A DNA stretch of 64,000 nucleotides from Aureimonas glaciei (lineage in GTDB: Bacteria > Pseudomonadota > Alphaproteobacteria > Rhizobiales > Rhizobiaceae): positions 496,345-560,344 of the forward strand of contig NZ_BMJJ01000002.1 of the NCBI RefSeq assembly GCF_014643375.1, in the 5' to 3' direction. Each line of letters opens with the position of its first letter. Positions within the stretch are counted from its first letter, which is position 1. The notes under the pieces are model-generated. The model was not told the origin of the DNA. It searched no databases and saw only the letters and a program-made list of their open reading frames with translations. The position numbers and the translations under genes are program-made. Shown in pieces: positions 17,394 to 25,747 of the stretch.

Positions 17394-19172
17394 GTGCCGT
17401 TCCGCCCGACCAGCCTGCCCCTCGAACGCGCTCTCGCCGAGCACGACTACACCGAACCGACGCCGGTCCAGGACGCCGTCCTCGAGCCGGAGACCGCCGG
17501 CCGCGATCTGCTCGTCTCGGCCCAGACCGGTTCCGGCAAGACCGTCGCCTACGGTCTCGCCATCGCCTCGACGCTGCTCGGCGACGAGGACCGCCTGCCG
17601 CCGGCCGACCAGCCGCTGGCGCTCGTCGTCGCGCCGACGCGCGAACTGGCGCTGCAGGTGCACCGCGAGCTCGAATGGCTCTACGCCCACGCCGGGGCGA
17701 CGATCGTCACCTGCGTCGGCGGCATGGATCCGCGCGCCGAGCAGAAGAAGCTGAACGCCGGTGCCCACATCGTCGTCGGCACCCCCGGCCGCCTGCGCGA
17801 CCATCTGGAGCGCGGCCGCTTGCGCATCGGCAACCTGAAGGCCGTCATCCTCGACGAGGCCGACGAGATGCTCGACCTCGGCTTCCGCGAGGATCTCGAA
17901 TTCATCCTTGAGGCGACGCCGAAGGAACGCCGCACGCTTCTGTTCTCCGCGACGCTGCCGAAGGCGATCACCGCGCTCGCCAAGCGCTACCAGCGCGATG
18001 CCATGCGCATCGAAGCCTCGCGCGGCGTCACCGGCCATGTCGACATCGAATACCGCGCCGTGCGCATCGCGCCGAACGAGGTCGAGCACGCCGTCGTCAA
18101 CCTTCTCCGCTCGGCCGAATCGCCCAGCGCCATCGTCTTCTGCAACACCCGCGAAGCCGTGCGTCACCTCCATTCCGGCCTGCTCGAGCGCGGCTTTGCC
18201 GCCGTCGCCCTGTCGGGCGAACTCGGCCAGAACGAGCGCAACGCCGCCATGCAGGCCCTGCGCGACGGCCGTGCCCGGGTCTGCATCGCCACCGACGTCG
18301 CCTCGCGCGGCATCGACCTGCCCAATCTCGGCCTCGTCATCCACGCCGAACTGCCGAACGACGCCGAGTCCCTGCAGCACCGCAGCGGCCGCACCGGCCG
18401 CGCCGGGCGCAAGGGCGTCTCGGTCCTGCTCGTGCCGATCTCGCGCCGCCGCAAGGCCGAGCGCCTGCTCGCCGAAGCCAACATCCACCCGACCTGGGGC
18501 GGCGCCCCGACCGCCGACGAGATCCGGAAGCTCGACGAGGAGCGGCTGCTCTCCGATCCGATCCTGACGCAGGAATCGACCGAGGAAGACCAGGCCGTCG
18601 CCGCCGCCTTGCTGGCCAAGCACAGCGCCGAGGATCTCGCCGCCGCGCTGGCGCGCATCTACCGCTCGCGGCTGCCGGCGCCGGAGGACGTCTACGATCC
18701 CGGCTTCGCCCGCGACACCAAGCCGGCCAAGAACTATGCCGAGACCGGCGAGCGCGGCACGCGCCGCGAGCGCGATGCCGTCGTGCGCGGCGCCGGCGGC
18801 GCCACCGTCTGGTTTCACATGGACATCGGCCGGCGCAACAATGCCGATCCGAAATGGCTTCTGCCGCTGATCTGCCGCCGCGGCTCGGTGACGCGCGACG
18901 ACATCGGCGCCATCCGCATCTTCGACCGCGAGACCAAGTTCGAGATCGCCGAGGCGATGGCCGCGAAGTTCATCGCGAGCGCGCAGGGCATCGACACCGA
19001 CGACATCACCATCTCGCGCATGGCGGAAGGGGCGGACACGCGGCCCGCACCGCGCACCGACTCCCCGCGGCCGCGTAAGCCCTATGCCGGCAAGTCCGGC
19101 TCGACCGAGGGCGCCCCGCGTCCCGCCGGCGACAAGGCCTACGCTAAGCCGCGCCGGCCGAAGAAGCCGTAA
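17394..19172 (+). CDS. DEAD-box RNA helicase with DbpA-type RNA-binding domain
   Basis: ATP-dependent RNA helicase of 592 residues, probably acting in ribosome assembly or cold adaptation. The helicase core shows SAQTGSGKT (residues 42-50), PTRELALQV, TPGRLRDH, LDEADEMLD, SAT, ATDVASRGID and HRSGRTGRAGRKG. A linker precedes a C-terminal DbpA/CsdA-like RNA-binding domain (WFHMDIGRRNNADPKWLL), followed by a basic Pro/Lys/Arg tail. The start is GTG 17394, with AAGGA nine bases upstream. The upstream in-frame extension is unrelated. Confidence 0.93.
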   Translation: MPFRPTSLPLERALAEHDYTEPTPVQDAVLEPETAGRDLLVSAQTGSGKTVAYGLAIASTLLGDEDRLPPADQPLALVVAPTRELALQVHRELEWLYAHAGATIVTCVGGMDPRAEQKKLNAGAHIVVGTPGRLRDHLERGRLRIGNLKAVILDEADEMLDLGFREDLEFILEATPKERRTLLFSATLPKAITALAKRYQRDAMRIEASRGVTGHVDIEYRAVRIAPNEVEHAVVNLLRSAESPSAIVFCNTREAVRHLHSGLLERGFAAVALSGELGQNERNAAMQALRDGRARVCIATDVASRGIDLPNLGLVIHAELPNDAESLQHRSGRTGRAGRKGVSVLLVPISRRRKAERLLAEANIHPTWGGAPTADEIRKLDEERLLSDPILTQESTEEDQAVAAALLAKHSAEDLAAALARIYRSRLPAPEDVYDPGFARDTKPAKNYAETGERGTRRERDAVVRGAGGATVWFHMDIGRRNNADPKWLLPLICRRGSVTRDDIGAIRIFDRETKFEIAEAMAAKFIASAQGIDTDDITISRMAEGADTRPAPRTDSPRPRKPYAGKSGSTEGAPRPAGDKAYAKPRRPKKP

Positions 19173-19189
19173 GCGGGGCGCGTTGCCGG

Positions 19190-19300
19190 TCAGTGGCCCC
19201 GGCGGCGGGACATCCGTTCGCTGATCAAGATCGCTGCCCAGACGCCGGCAGTGATCGAGATTGGCAGGATGACGAAGGCGTAGAGCTCAATTCCTGTCAT
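19190..19300 (-). CDS. 36-residue single-span membrane protein, coupled
   Basis: Tiny protein MTGIELYAFVILPIS... with one membrane helix (residues ~5-27) and a basic C-terminal tail SERMSRRRGH, consistent with Nin-Cout... or the reverse. Its ATG overlaps the stop of the upstream 76-residue gene (ATGA), which is the main reason to believe it is translated. No family is recognised. The pair lies between the helicase and prfC. Confidence 0.5.
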   Translation of the reverse strand: MTGIELYAFVILPISITAGVWAAILISERMSRRRGH

Positions 19301-19527
19301 TCTGTCAGCCCGTTCAAAATCCGTCTCGCCCCGAAATGTAGGCCGACTGCGGCCGCAAGCCAAGCGATGCTGCCGATGGCAAGCGCCGGCCAGCCGGCGC
19401 TGCTGCTTCCAGCCTGATAGTAAGCCGCAGCCACGGGGGCGATGACGCCGATGGCGACGCAAGCTGTCGAAGCCCTGTCGACCGCTTGAGCCGTCAGCTT
19501 CGTCTGTTCGTTCCGGACAAGCGACAT
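19297..19527 (-). CDS. 76-residue two-span membrane protein
   Basis: Small hydrophobic protein with two predicted membrane helices (about residues 20-40 and 46-65) joined by a short Gly/Ser loop. The ATG at 19527 has a near-perfect AAGGAGG seven bases upstream. It follows the prfC-side intergenic space and is coupled by an ATGA overlap to the 36-residue gene. I recognise no family. The two could form a small membrane complex or toxin/holin-like pair; that is speculation. Confidence 0.6.
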   Translation of the reverse strand: MSLVRNEQTKLTAQAVDRASTACVAIGVIAPVAAAYYQAGSSSAGWPALAIGSIAWLAAAVGLHFGARRILNGLTE

Positions 19528-19536
19528 CCAGCCTCC

Positions 19537-21174
19537 TTACGCCCGCTCCTTCGTCGTCGAGAACACCACATTCGGATAGTTCTTCTGCGCGTAGGAGAGT
19601 TCCCAGGAATTGCGCGCCAGAAACACCGGGCGGTCGCCGCGGTCCTTGGCGAGGTCGCCCTGGTTGGCCTTGACGAAACGGTCGAGCTCGGCCGGATCGT
19701 CGGCATCGACCCAGCGGGCGGTGTCGAAGGCCGACATTTCCAGCGCCACCTCGACGCCGTATTCGCTTTGCAGGCGCGAGACCAGCACCTCCAGCTGCAG
19801 CGCACCGACGACGCCGACGAGCCAGGCCGAGCCGATCACCGGACGGAACACCTGCACCACGCCCTCTTCGGCGAGGTCGTTCAGCGCCTTGGCGAGCTGC
19901 TTGGTCTTCATCGAATCGGGCAGGCGCACGCGCCGGATGAGCTCCGGGGCGAAGCTCGGGATGCCGGTGACGGTGTAGTTCGACGTCTCCGTCAGCGTGT
20001 CGCCGACCGACAGCGTGCCGTGGTTCGGGATGCCGACGATGTCGCCGGCCACCGCCTCGTCGGCGATCGCGCGATCGCGCGCGAAGAAGAACATCGGGCT
20101 CGTCACCTTCATGTCCTTGCCGGTGCGAACGTTCCTCAGCTTCATGCCGCGTTTGAACACGCCCGAGGTCAGGCGCACGAAGGCGATGCGGTCGCGGTGG
20201 TTCGGGTCCATGTTGGCCTGGACCTTCAATACGAAGCCGGTGACCTCGGGCATGGCCGGCGGGATCGGCTTCGGCAAGGCCGGCTGCGGCAGCGGCGAGG
20301 GCGCGAAGCGGCAGATCGCCTCCAGAAGGTCGCGCACGCCGACCTCGCGCATCGCCGAGCCGAAGATGACCGGCGTCATGTGGCCCTCGCGGTAGGAGTC
20401 GAGGTCGAAGGCCGGCAGCGACATGCGAGCGATCTCCAGCCCCTCGATCGACGGCCCGAAGACCGGATCGGCGCGCAGTTTTTCGTCGTCGATGAAGTCC
20501 TGCAGGCCCGGATGCTCGGAGCGCGCCTTGGTGTTGCGCGTCAGCGTCACCGGCCCGTCCTCGTTCAAGGTGACGATACCGCGGAAATCGGTGCCCATGC
20601 CCATCGGCCAGGTGACGGGGGCGACGTCGAGCGCCAACGCCGACATGATCTCGTCGAGGATTTCGAGGGGGTCGCGCCCCTCGCGGTCGATCTTGTTGAC
20701 GAAGGTGATGATCGGGATGTCGCGGAGACGGCAGACCTCGAACAGTTTGCGCGTCTGCGCCTCGATGCCCTTGGCCGCGTCGATGACCATGATGGCGGAA
20801 TCGACCGCCGTCAGCGTGCGATAGGTGTCCTCCGAGAAGTCGGCATGGCCCGGCGTGTCCAAGAGGTTGAGGACGAGGCCGTCATACTCGAAGGTCATCA
20901 CCGAGGAGGTGATCGAGATGCCGCGCTTCTGCTCGATATCCATCCAGTCCGAGCGGGTGCGCCGGCGTTCGCCGCGCTCCTTCACCTGGCCGGCGAGGCG
21001 GATGGCGCCGCTCTCGAACAGCAGCTTTTCGGTCAGCGTCGTCTTGCCGGCGTCGGGATGCGAGATGATCGCGAAAGTGCGCCGGCGGGTGTGGCCGGAA
21101 TCGATGTCGAACAGGCCGTCGTCGATCCGGTCCATCTCGCCGGAAGGGGCTGCAGTCTCGGGGCGGGTGTCCAT
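19537..21174 (-). CDS. prfC: Peptide chain release factor 3
   Basis: Ribosome-dependent GTPase that recycles RF1/RF2 after peptide release, 545 residues (family about 525-535). It has G1 SHPDAGKTTLTEK, the RF3-typical DWMDIEQKRGISITSS switch I, G3 DTPGHADFSEDTYR and G4 NKIDREGRDP. Domain II follows, and the C-terminus ends YAQKNYPNVVFSTTKERA. The N-terminal leader is about 20 residues longer than in E. coli. Its stop lies nine bases before the ATG of the small membrane protein gene, so the three may be one transcript. Confidence 0.96.
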   Translation of the reverse strand: MDTRPETAAPSGEMDRIDDGLFDIDSGHTRRRTFAIISHPDAGKTTLTEKLLFESGAIRLAGQVKERGERRRTRSDWMDIEQKRGISITSSVMTFEYDGLVLNLLDTPGHADFSEDTYRTLTAVDSAIMVIDAAKGIEAQTRKLFEVCRLRDIPIITFVNKIDREGRDPLEILDEIMSALALDVAPVTWPMGMGTDFRGIVTLNEDGPVTLTRNTKARSEHPGLQDFIDDEKLRADPVFGPSIEGLEIARMSLPAFDLDSYREGHMTPVIFGSAMREVGVRDLLEAICRFAPSPLPQPALPKPIPPAMPEVTGFVLKVQANMDPNHRDRIAFVRLTSGVFKRGMKLRNVRTGKDMKVTSPMFFFARDRAIADEAVAGDIVGIPNHGTLSVGDTLTETSNYTVTGIPSFAPELIRRVRLPDSMKTKQLAKALNDLAEEGVVQVFRPVIGSAWLVGVVGALQLEVLVSRLQSEYGVEVALEMSAFDTARWVDADDPAELDRFVKANQGDLAKDRGDRPVFLARNSWELSYAQKNYPNVVFSTTKERA

Positions 21175-21377
21175 GGTCGTTTCCGTCTGTTCGCTGCCGG
21201 GCCGTTGGCGGCTCCCGCGAGGGAGCGCCGCGGCGGGTCAAGGCCGGCCGACGATCGGCAGCCCCCGCGGGCGGCTTCCTTATCGAGAACATGGCGGCGA
21301 AGCGCAACAGGCGGCACGGTTTTCCCATGCGCACCCTTGCGCGCAACCGCGCGAGCGGAGCGCGCAATCGCCCGGCC

Positions 21378-22316
21378 TCAGGGCGTGAAATAGTAGTTCG
21401 TCAGGTGGAAGAAGATCGGCGCGGCATAGCTCACCGAATCCATCCGGTCGAGCGCGCCGCCATGCCCCTCGATCATCGTGCCCCAGTCCTTCGCGCCCAT
21501 CGAGCGCTTGATCGCCGAGAGCACCAGGCCGCCGCAGAAGCCGGCGACGACTATCGCGAACGCCATGCCACCCGCCTGCAGCGGCGAGAAAGGCGTGATC
21601 CAGTACAGAGCGGCGCCGATGAGCGTGGCGGAAAGGCCGCCGCCGACAAGCCCCTCCCAGGTTTTCGATGGGCTGACGATGGGCGCGACCTTGGTTTTTC
21701 CGAACAGCTTTCCGAAGACGTATTGCAGCACGTCGGAAAGCTGGACGACGGTGATGAGGAAGAACAGCAGCAGGAAATTCTGCCCCTCGAAGCCGGGGAT
21801 CTGCAGCATGAGCAGCGCCGGGGCATGGCTGATGCAGTAGACCGTGAGCATCAGCGCCCACTGGATCTTGGCCGTCCGCTGCAGGAAATTGTTCGTCTCG
21901 CCGCGCAGCACCGAGAGCACCGGCAAGAGGAGGAAGGCGTAGACGGGGATCGCCATCGAGAACAGCGAGATCCAGTCGGCATAGACCAGCCAGTACTGCA
22001 GCGGGATGAAGAGGTAGAAGGCGACGGCGACGGCGCGGTGGTCGGCGGGGCGCGTCGGGGTGAGGGTGATGAACTCGCGCAGGCAGTAGAAGGAGGTCAG
22101 CGCGAAGAGGATGATCGTCACCGGCTTGCCGAAGGCGAAGGCCAGCGCGAAGATCGCCACCATGCCCCACCAGGCTTTGGTGCGGGCGTTGAGATTGTCG
22201 ACGGTCGCCCGTCCGCTTTCGCTCGTCACGCGCCGCTTCAGGACGGCACCGGTGATCGAGCCGGCAAGCAGGATCGCGGCGACGCCGCCAAAGAGGATCA
22301 GCATGGTCCTATCCAC
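21378..22316 (-). CDS. CdsA-family phosphatidate cytidylyltransferase
   Basis: Membrane enzyme making CDP-diacylglycerol from phosphatidate and CTP, 312 residues with about eight helices. The signature SAIKRSMGAKDWG...GGALDRMDS is intact. It begins at GTG 22316 with AGGAGG seven bases upstream. It is grouped with a PlsC-like acyltransferase and a CDP-alcohol phosphatidyltransferase rather than with frr/uppS/dxr. This makes it more like the paralogous YnbB-type synthase than the housekeeping copy; this is inference from context. Confidence 0.9.
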   Translation of the reverse strand: MDRTMLILFGGVAAILLAGSITGAVLKRRVTSESGRATVDNLNARTKAWWGMVAIFALAFAFGKPVTIILFALTSFYCLREFITLTPTRPADHRAVAVAFYLFIPLQYWLVYADWISLFSMAIPVYAFLLLPVLSVLRGETNNFLQRTAKIQWALMLTVYCISHAPALLMLQIPGFEGQNFLLLFFLITVVQLSDVLQYVFGKLFGKTKVAPIVSPSKTWEGLVGGGLSATLIGAALYWITPFSPLQAGGMAFAIVVAGFCGGLVLSAIKRSMGAKDWGTMIEGHGGALDRMDSVSYAAPIFFHLTNYYFTP

Positions 22317-22415
22317 GGGCGGTCCTCCTGTCGTGCGCGGCGCTCATGCAGGCTGATGCGGTCATCGTGTCGGGGGCGCCTATGAGGCCTGCGGCGCGGC
22401 TATCGATGGGCGCGC

Positions 22416-23039
22416 TCATGCGGCCGGTCCCGCCAGCGCCGACACCGCGGCGCGGGCGCGCTCGAGGAAAGCGGCCTTGTCCTCGTCCGCCTCGATCCGG
22501 ATCGGCGCGCCGAAGCGCACATTGCAACTGATCGGCGCGGGCAGGTAGGCGCCTTTCGGGAAGGCGCGCGAGAGGTTGTCGAGATAGACCGGCACGAGTT
22601 CGGCGGCGGGGAAGGCGAGGCCGAGATGGTAGAGCCCGGATTTGAAGGGCCCCGGCAGCGGCTCGTCGCCGCGCGTGCCCTCGGGAAAGATGATCACCGA
22701 CTGCCCCTCGGCCAGCACCGCGGAAACGGGCGCCAGCGGATCGGCATCGGGGCTGAGGCGCTTTCGGTCGATGAGGACGCAATTGAGAAGGTTCAGCGCG
22801 ATGTGCCGCCGCAGCGCCGTCTTGCCCCAATAGTCGGCGGCGGCGACGGGGTGCGTCTCGGCGCGCAGGCGCGGCGGCAAAGCGGCCCACAGCACGATGG
22901 TATCGAGATGGCTGCCGTGATTGGCGAAGTAGATGCGCTGCGCCAGCGTCGGCGCGCAGCCGGTCCAGCGGGCATGGCCGCCGATGACGAAGCGGGTGAG
23001 GGCGGTGACCCCGGCCCTGAGCAGCGAGCGCTGCATCAT
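22416..23039 (-). CDS. PlsC-like 1-acylglycerol-3-phosphate acyltransferase
   Basis: Acyltransferase of the LPLAT/PlsC family, 207 residues, presumably converting lysophosphatidate to phosphatidate. The catalytic block I is FANHGSHLD (His/Asp four apart), block III is FPEGTRG, and a later P-V-Y segment (ELVPVYLDNL) matches block IV. It is at the short end of the family. It starts ten bases after the CDP-alcohol phosphatidyltransferase stop, and the product would feed the CdsA homolog downstream. Confidence 0.87.
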   Translation of the reverse strand: MMQRSLLRAGVTALTRFVIGGHARWTGCAPTLAQRIYFANHGSHLDTIVLWAALPPRLRAETHPVAAADYWGKTALRRHIALNLLNCVLIDRKRLSPDADPLAPVSAVLAEGQSVIIFPEGTRGDEPLPGPFKSGLYHLGLAFPAAELVPVYLDNLSRAFPKGAYLPAPISCNVRFGAPIRIEADEDKAAFLERARAAVSALAGPAA

Positions 23040-23049
23040 CGCCGCGTCC

Positions 23050-23703
23050 TCATGGCCGGGCCTTCATCAGGTCCGCGATGCGGCCGAGGCGCCGGAGCCC
23101 GGTGATCGCCGCGCCGAGAACGACGAGGGCCAAAATCGCCTGCAGCGAAAACAGCGTGCCGTTGGCGAGAATCTCCGCCAGCCCGAGGAAGCAGCCGAGC
23201 GTCAGCGCCGCCATGCGCTGCGGCTTGGCCATCGGCCCGCGAAAATCCTGGGCGAACCCGTGCGAGGCGCCGACGGCGCGGACATAGGCGGTGAACACGG
23301 CGAGGATCGCCGCCGTGAAGCCGAGCCAGGGCAGCCCCGCGGCATAGCCGAAACCGACCAGCAGCACCGAATCCTCCAGCCGGTCCGGCACCTCGTTGTA
23401 GAGCGCCCCCGTCGCCGACCCCCGCCCGCCCTCGACCGCCACCAGCCCGTCCATCAGGTTGCAGACGAGCCTCAGCTGGATGCACAGCGCCGCGAGGATG
23501 AAGAGCGCCGGCCAGCGCGGGGCGGTGACGAGCGCCGCGGCGCCGATGAGGGCGAAGAGAATGCCGATGACCGAGATCTGGTTGGCGGTCACGGACGTGC
23601 CGAGCAGCATCCGCAGCGTCGCCGCCGCCCAGCGCGACTGCCGCGAGGCCAGCGGACGGCGGTCGCCCGCCGGCGCGCCGGCCGTTCCCTCCGTGTCGAA
23701 CAT
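23050..23703 (-). CDS. CDP-alcohol phosphatidyltransferase (variant motif)
   Basis: Integral membrane phosphatidyltransferase, 217 residues with about six helices. The family motif D-x2-DG-x2-AR-x8-G-x3-D-x3-D appears here as N-x2-DG-x2-AV-x8-G-x3-N-x3-D (core NLMDGLVAVEGG, then NEVPDRLED). The first and third Asp are therefore Asn and the Arg is Val. This variant resembles the YnbA-like subgroup, which also sits beside a CdsA homolog. The alcohol acceptor is unknown. It is first of a three-gene set with PlsC-like and CdsA-like genes. Confidence 0.85.
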   Translation of the reverse strand: MFDTEGTAGAPAGDRRPLASRQSRWAAATLRMLLGTSVTANQISVIGILFALIGAAALVTAPRWPALFILAALCIQLRLVCNLMDGLVAVEGGRGSATGALYNEVPDRLEDSVLLVGFGYAAGLPWLGFTAAILAVFTAYVRAVGASHGFAQDFRGPMAKPQRMAALTLGCFLGLAEILANGTLFSLQAILALVVLGAAITGLRRLGRIADLMKARP

Positions 23704-24124
23704 CGCGTCACCCCCTGCATCCCCGCGACCTTAGGGGCAGCGTGGACGATTTGTCGATATCGGTGACGCGGCGGCATGGTTGTCGCAATACGACCTTGCT
23801 CATCCAACTCCGATGACTGGGCCGGGTCGTCAGCCCGTGATGGAGGGTTGGCGGAGGGTTGGCCTTTGGCCAGAGTCCGTGCGTAGCGGCGACATGCCTG
23901 CATCGACCGATGCCTGAAACCAATTCCTGCCGGGCCCCATGCGCCCATGCCGTACAACGACCCTTCCTTGAGCCTTGTGATTGACCTTGCCTTTGCTCGA
24001 CTTCGGCAGACCTGTTGGTCGTCGTGGTCAAGACGCGCTGCAAGGACAGCCGATCGATCCCGTCCGAGAGGTTGCAGCCTCTTAGGGGCGGGCCGATGCT
24101 CAGATCTCGTCCCGTCCCATACGG
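23704..24124. other. Intergenic region without recognised gene
   Basis: 421 bases between two leftward operons. The short frames here have no family features or ribosome binding sites. An 8-base direct repeat GGAGGGTT/GGAGGGTT (about 23841-23858) is present. It must carry the promoter of the phospholipid cluster at its left side; nothing else is seen. Confidence 0.5.
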
Positions 24125-24748
24125 TCAGCCCTTTGCGGCGAGGCGCTGTCGCAAGGCTTCGTTCTCGGCTTCCAGCTCGGCGATGCGCGACCGGACGGGT
24201 TGAAGAGCGCCCTCGATCTCTTCCGAGGTGAACCGCGGCACGATATATTGCGGGCAGTTCCAGTCGAAGCTTTCCAGATGCAGCGTGATGATCCGCTCCG
24301 TGCGACCGGGCGCGGCATCGCCGAGCACTTTTTGCGTCAGGGCGGAATCCTCGTCGAGCGCATACGCCTTTGCCCGCGCATAGATCTTGAGGCGCGTCCG
24401 GTTGGGATAGTCCATCAGGAACAGGCTGGCCTTGGGATTGACCGACAAATTGCCGAGGCTGATGTACTGGCGGTTGCCGCGATAGTCGGCAAAGGCAAGG
24501 GTTTCGTCATCGAGCACGCGGAGGAACCCCCGCGCGCCGCCCCGGTGCTGGACATAGGGCCATCCCGTCTCCGAGGTGGACGCGATGTAGAAGCTGTCTC
24601 GGGCCTCAATGAAGCGTCTCGTTGCCTCGTCGAACCGATCGAACGCGCGATGCCCCTTGAAATCCTGCCACATCTCGGCCGCGCCGTTCGCTTCCTGCGC
24701 GGCGCGAACGGCGGGCGTGACGGCGATATCGAGAAATCCGTAGGCCAT
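24125..24748 (-). CDS. Pyridoxamine-5'-phosphate-oxidase-like flavin-binding protein
   Basis: A 207-residue split-barrel protein of the PNPOx superfamily, probably FMN- or F420-binding. It shows RFIEARDSFYIAST, WPYVQHRGGARGFLRV and DYRGNRQYISLGN. A coiled-coil-like tail follows (RIAELEAENEALRQRL). The start is ATG 24748 with AGGAGAC upstream. It lies 34 bases after an alpha/beta hydrolase gene on the same strand, both divergent from a LysR gene. Some family members have general stress or oxidoreductase roles; substrate unknown. Confidence 0.85.
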   Translation of the reverse strand: MAYGFLDIAVTPAVRAAQEANGAAEMWQDFKGHRAFDRFDEATRRFIEARDSFYIASTSETGWPYVQHRGGARGFLRVLDDETLAFADYRGNRQYISLGNLSVNPKASLFLMDYPNRTRLKIYARAKAYALDEDSALTQKVLGDAAPGRTERIITLHLESFDWNCPQYIVPRFTSEEIEGALQPVRSRIAELEAENEALRQRLAAKG

Positions 24749-24782
24749 GCATGTCTCCTGAGGAGAAGCGGACGCGGAATGG

Positions 24783-25652
24783 TCAGGCGGTGGGACCCGC
24801 GACCCTGACAAGGAACTGACGTATCAGCGTCGCGATCTCTTCGGCATGCGTTTCCAACGCGAAATGTCCCGCGTCCAACAGGTGGATCTCCGCCTCTGGC
24901 AGGTCGCGCCGATAGGCCATTGCCCCGGCGGGCAGGAAGGCGGGGTCGTGCCGTCCCCAGACGGCAAGGAGCGGCGGACGGTGGTTCCGGAAATAGGTCT
25001 GAAAGGCGGGATAGAGGGCCACATTGCTGCGGTAGTCGAGGATCAGGTCGAGCTGAATTTCCTCCGCGCCGGGCCGCGCCATGTAGGCGATGTCGAGCTC
25101 GTAGCCGTCCGGCGAAAGGAGGCTCGGATCGGCGCCCGTGCCGTACTGCCAGTCCCGGATCGTCTCCGGCGCCAGCGAGGCGCGGCAGGCCTCCCGGTTG
25201 GCATCGCTCGGCTCGCGCCAATAGGCCTGCCAGGGAGCCCATTCGTCGCTGAACCCCTCGAGATAGGCGTTGCCGTTCTGCGAGATGATCGCCGAGACCT
25301 GCTCGGGATGGCGCGTCGCCAGGCGCAGCCCTACAGGCGCGCCATAGTCGAAGACGTAGAGCGTGTATCGATCGATCGACAGCGCCTCGGTGAACCCCTC
25401 GACCACGTCGGTCAGTCGCTCGAAGGTGAAGTCGAACGTGCCGCGCGGCGGCGTCTTCGTCTGTCCGAAGCCCGGCAGGTCCGGTGCGATGAGCCGGTAT
25501 CGGTCGGCCAGGAGCGGGATCAGATCTCGGAACATGTGGCTGGCGGTCGGAAAGCCGTGCAGCAGCAGGATCACCGGTGCGTCGCTCGGCCCCGCCTCGC
25601 GATAGAAGACCTCGACCTCGCCGACCTTCTGAAACCCGTAACGTACTGCCAT
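24783..25652 (-). CDS. Alpha/beta hydrolase, epoxide-hydrolase/dehalogenase type
   Basis: A 289-residue alpha/beta hydrolase. The oxyanion segment is LLHGFPTASHMF. The nucleophile elbow YVFDYGAPVG carries Asp rather than Ser, as in epoxide hydrolases and haloalkane or haloacid dehalogenases. The acid loop is WGRHDPAF and the catalytic His is in LDAGHFALE. The start ATG 25652 follows AGGAGA by eight bases. It is first of a two-gene operon with the PNPOx-like protein and faces a LysR gene across 95 bases, so induction by a small substrate through LysR is likely. Confidence 0.87.
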   Translation of the reverse strand: MAVRYGFQKVGEVEVFYREAGPSDAPVILLLHGFPTASHMFRDLIPLLADRYRLIAPDLPGFGQTKTPPRGTFDFTFERLTDVVEGFTEALSIDRYTLYVFDYGAPVGLRLATRHPEQVSAIISQNGNAYLEGFSDEWAPWQAYWREPSDANREACRASLAPETIRDWQYGTGADPSLLSPDGYELDIAYMARPGAEEIQLDLILDYRSNVALYPAFQTYFRNHRPPLLAVWGRHDPAFLPAGAMAYRRDLPEAEIHLLDAGHFALETHAEEIATLIRQFLVRVAGPTA

Positions 25653-25668
25653 CGATCCATTCTCCTGT

Positions 25669-25679
25669 CTGTCCGACAG
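25669..25679. promoter_or_regulatory. Inverted repeat in hydrolase/LysR divergent promoter
   Basis: CTGTC-C-GACAG, five-base arms around one base, located 17 bases upstream of the hydrolase start and about 70 from the LysR start. It is a candidate operator; LysR sites usually contain T-N11-A, so this may serve another factor. Confidence 0.35.
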
Positions 25680-25747
25680 AAGTAGTGCGTTTCGCATACA
25701 GGCATAATAGGGTGAATGAGCAAGGCTCAGTTTCAGGTTTAGAAACA

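Noticed and set aside
23704-24124. Short open frames of 60-110 codons
   Set aside because: No Shine-Dalgarno, no family resemblance and overlapping frames on both strands; treated as empty intergenic sequence.
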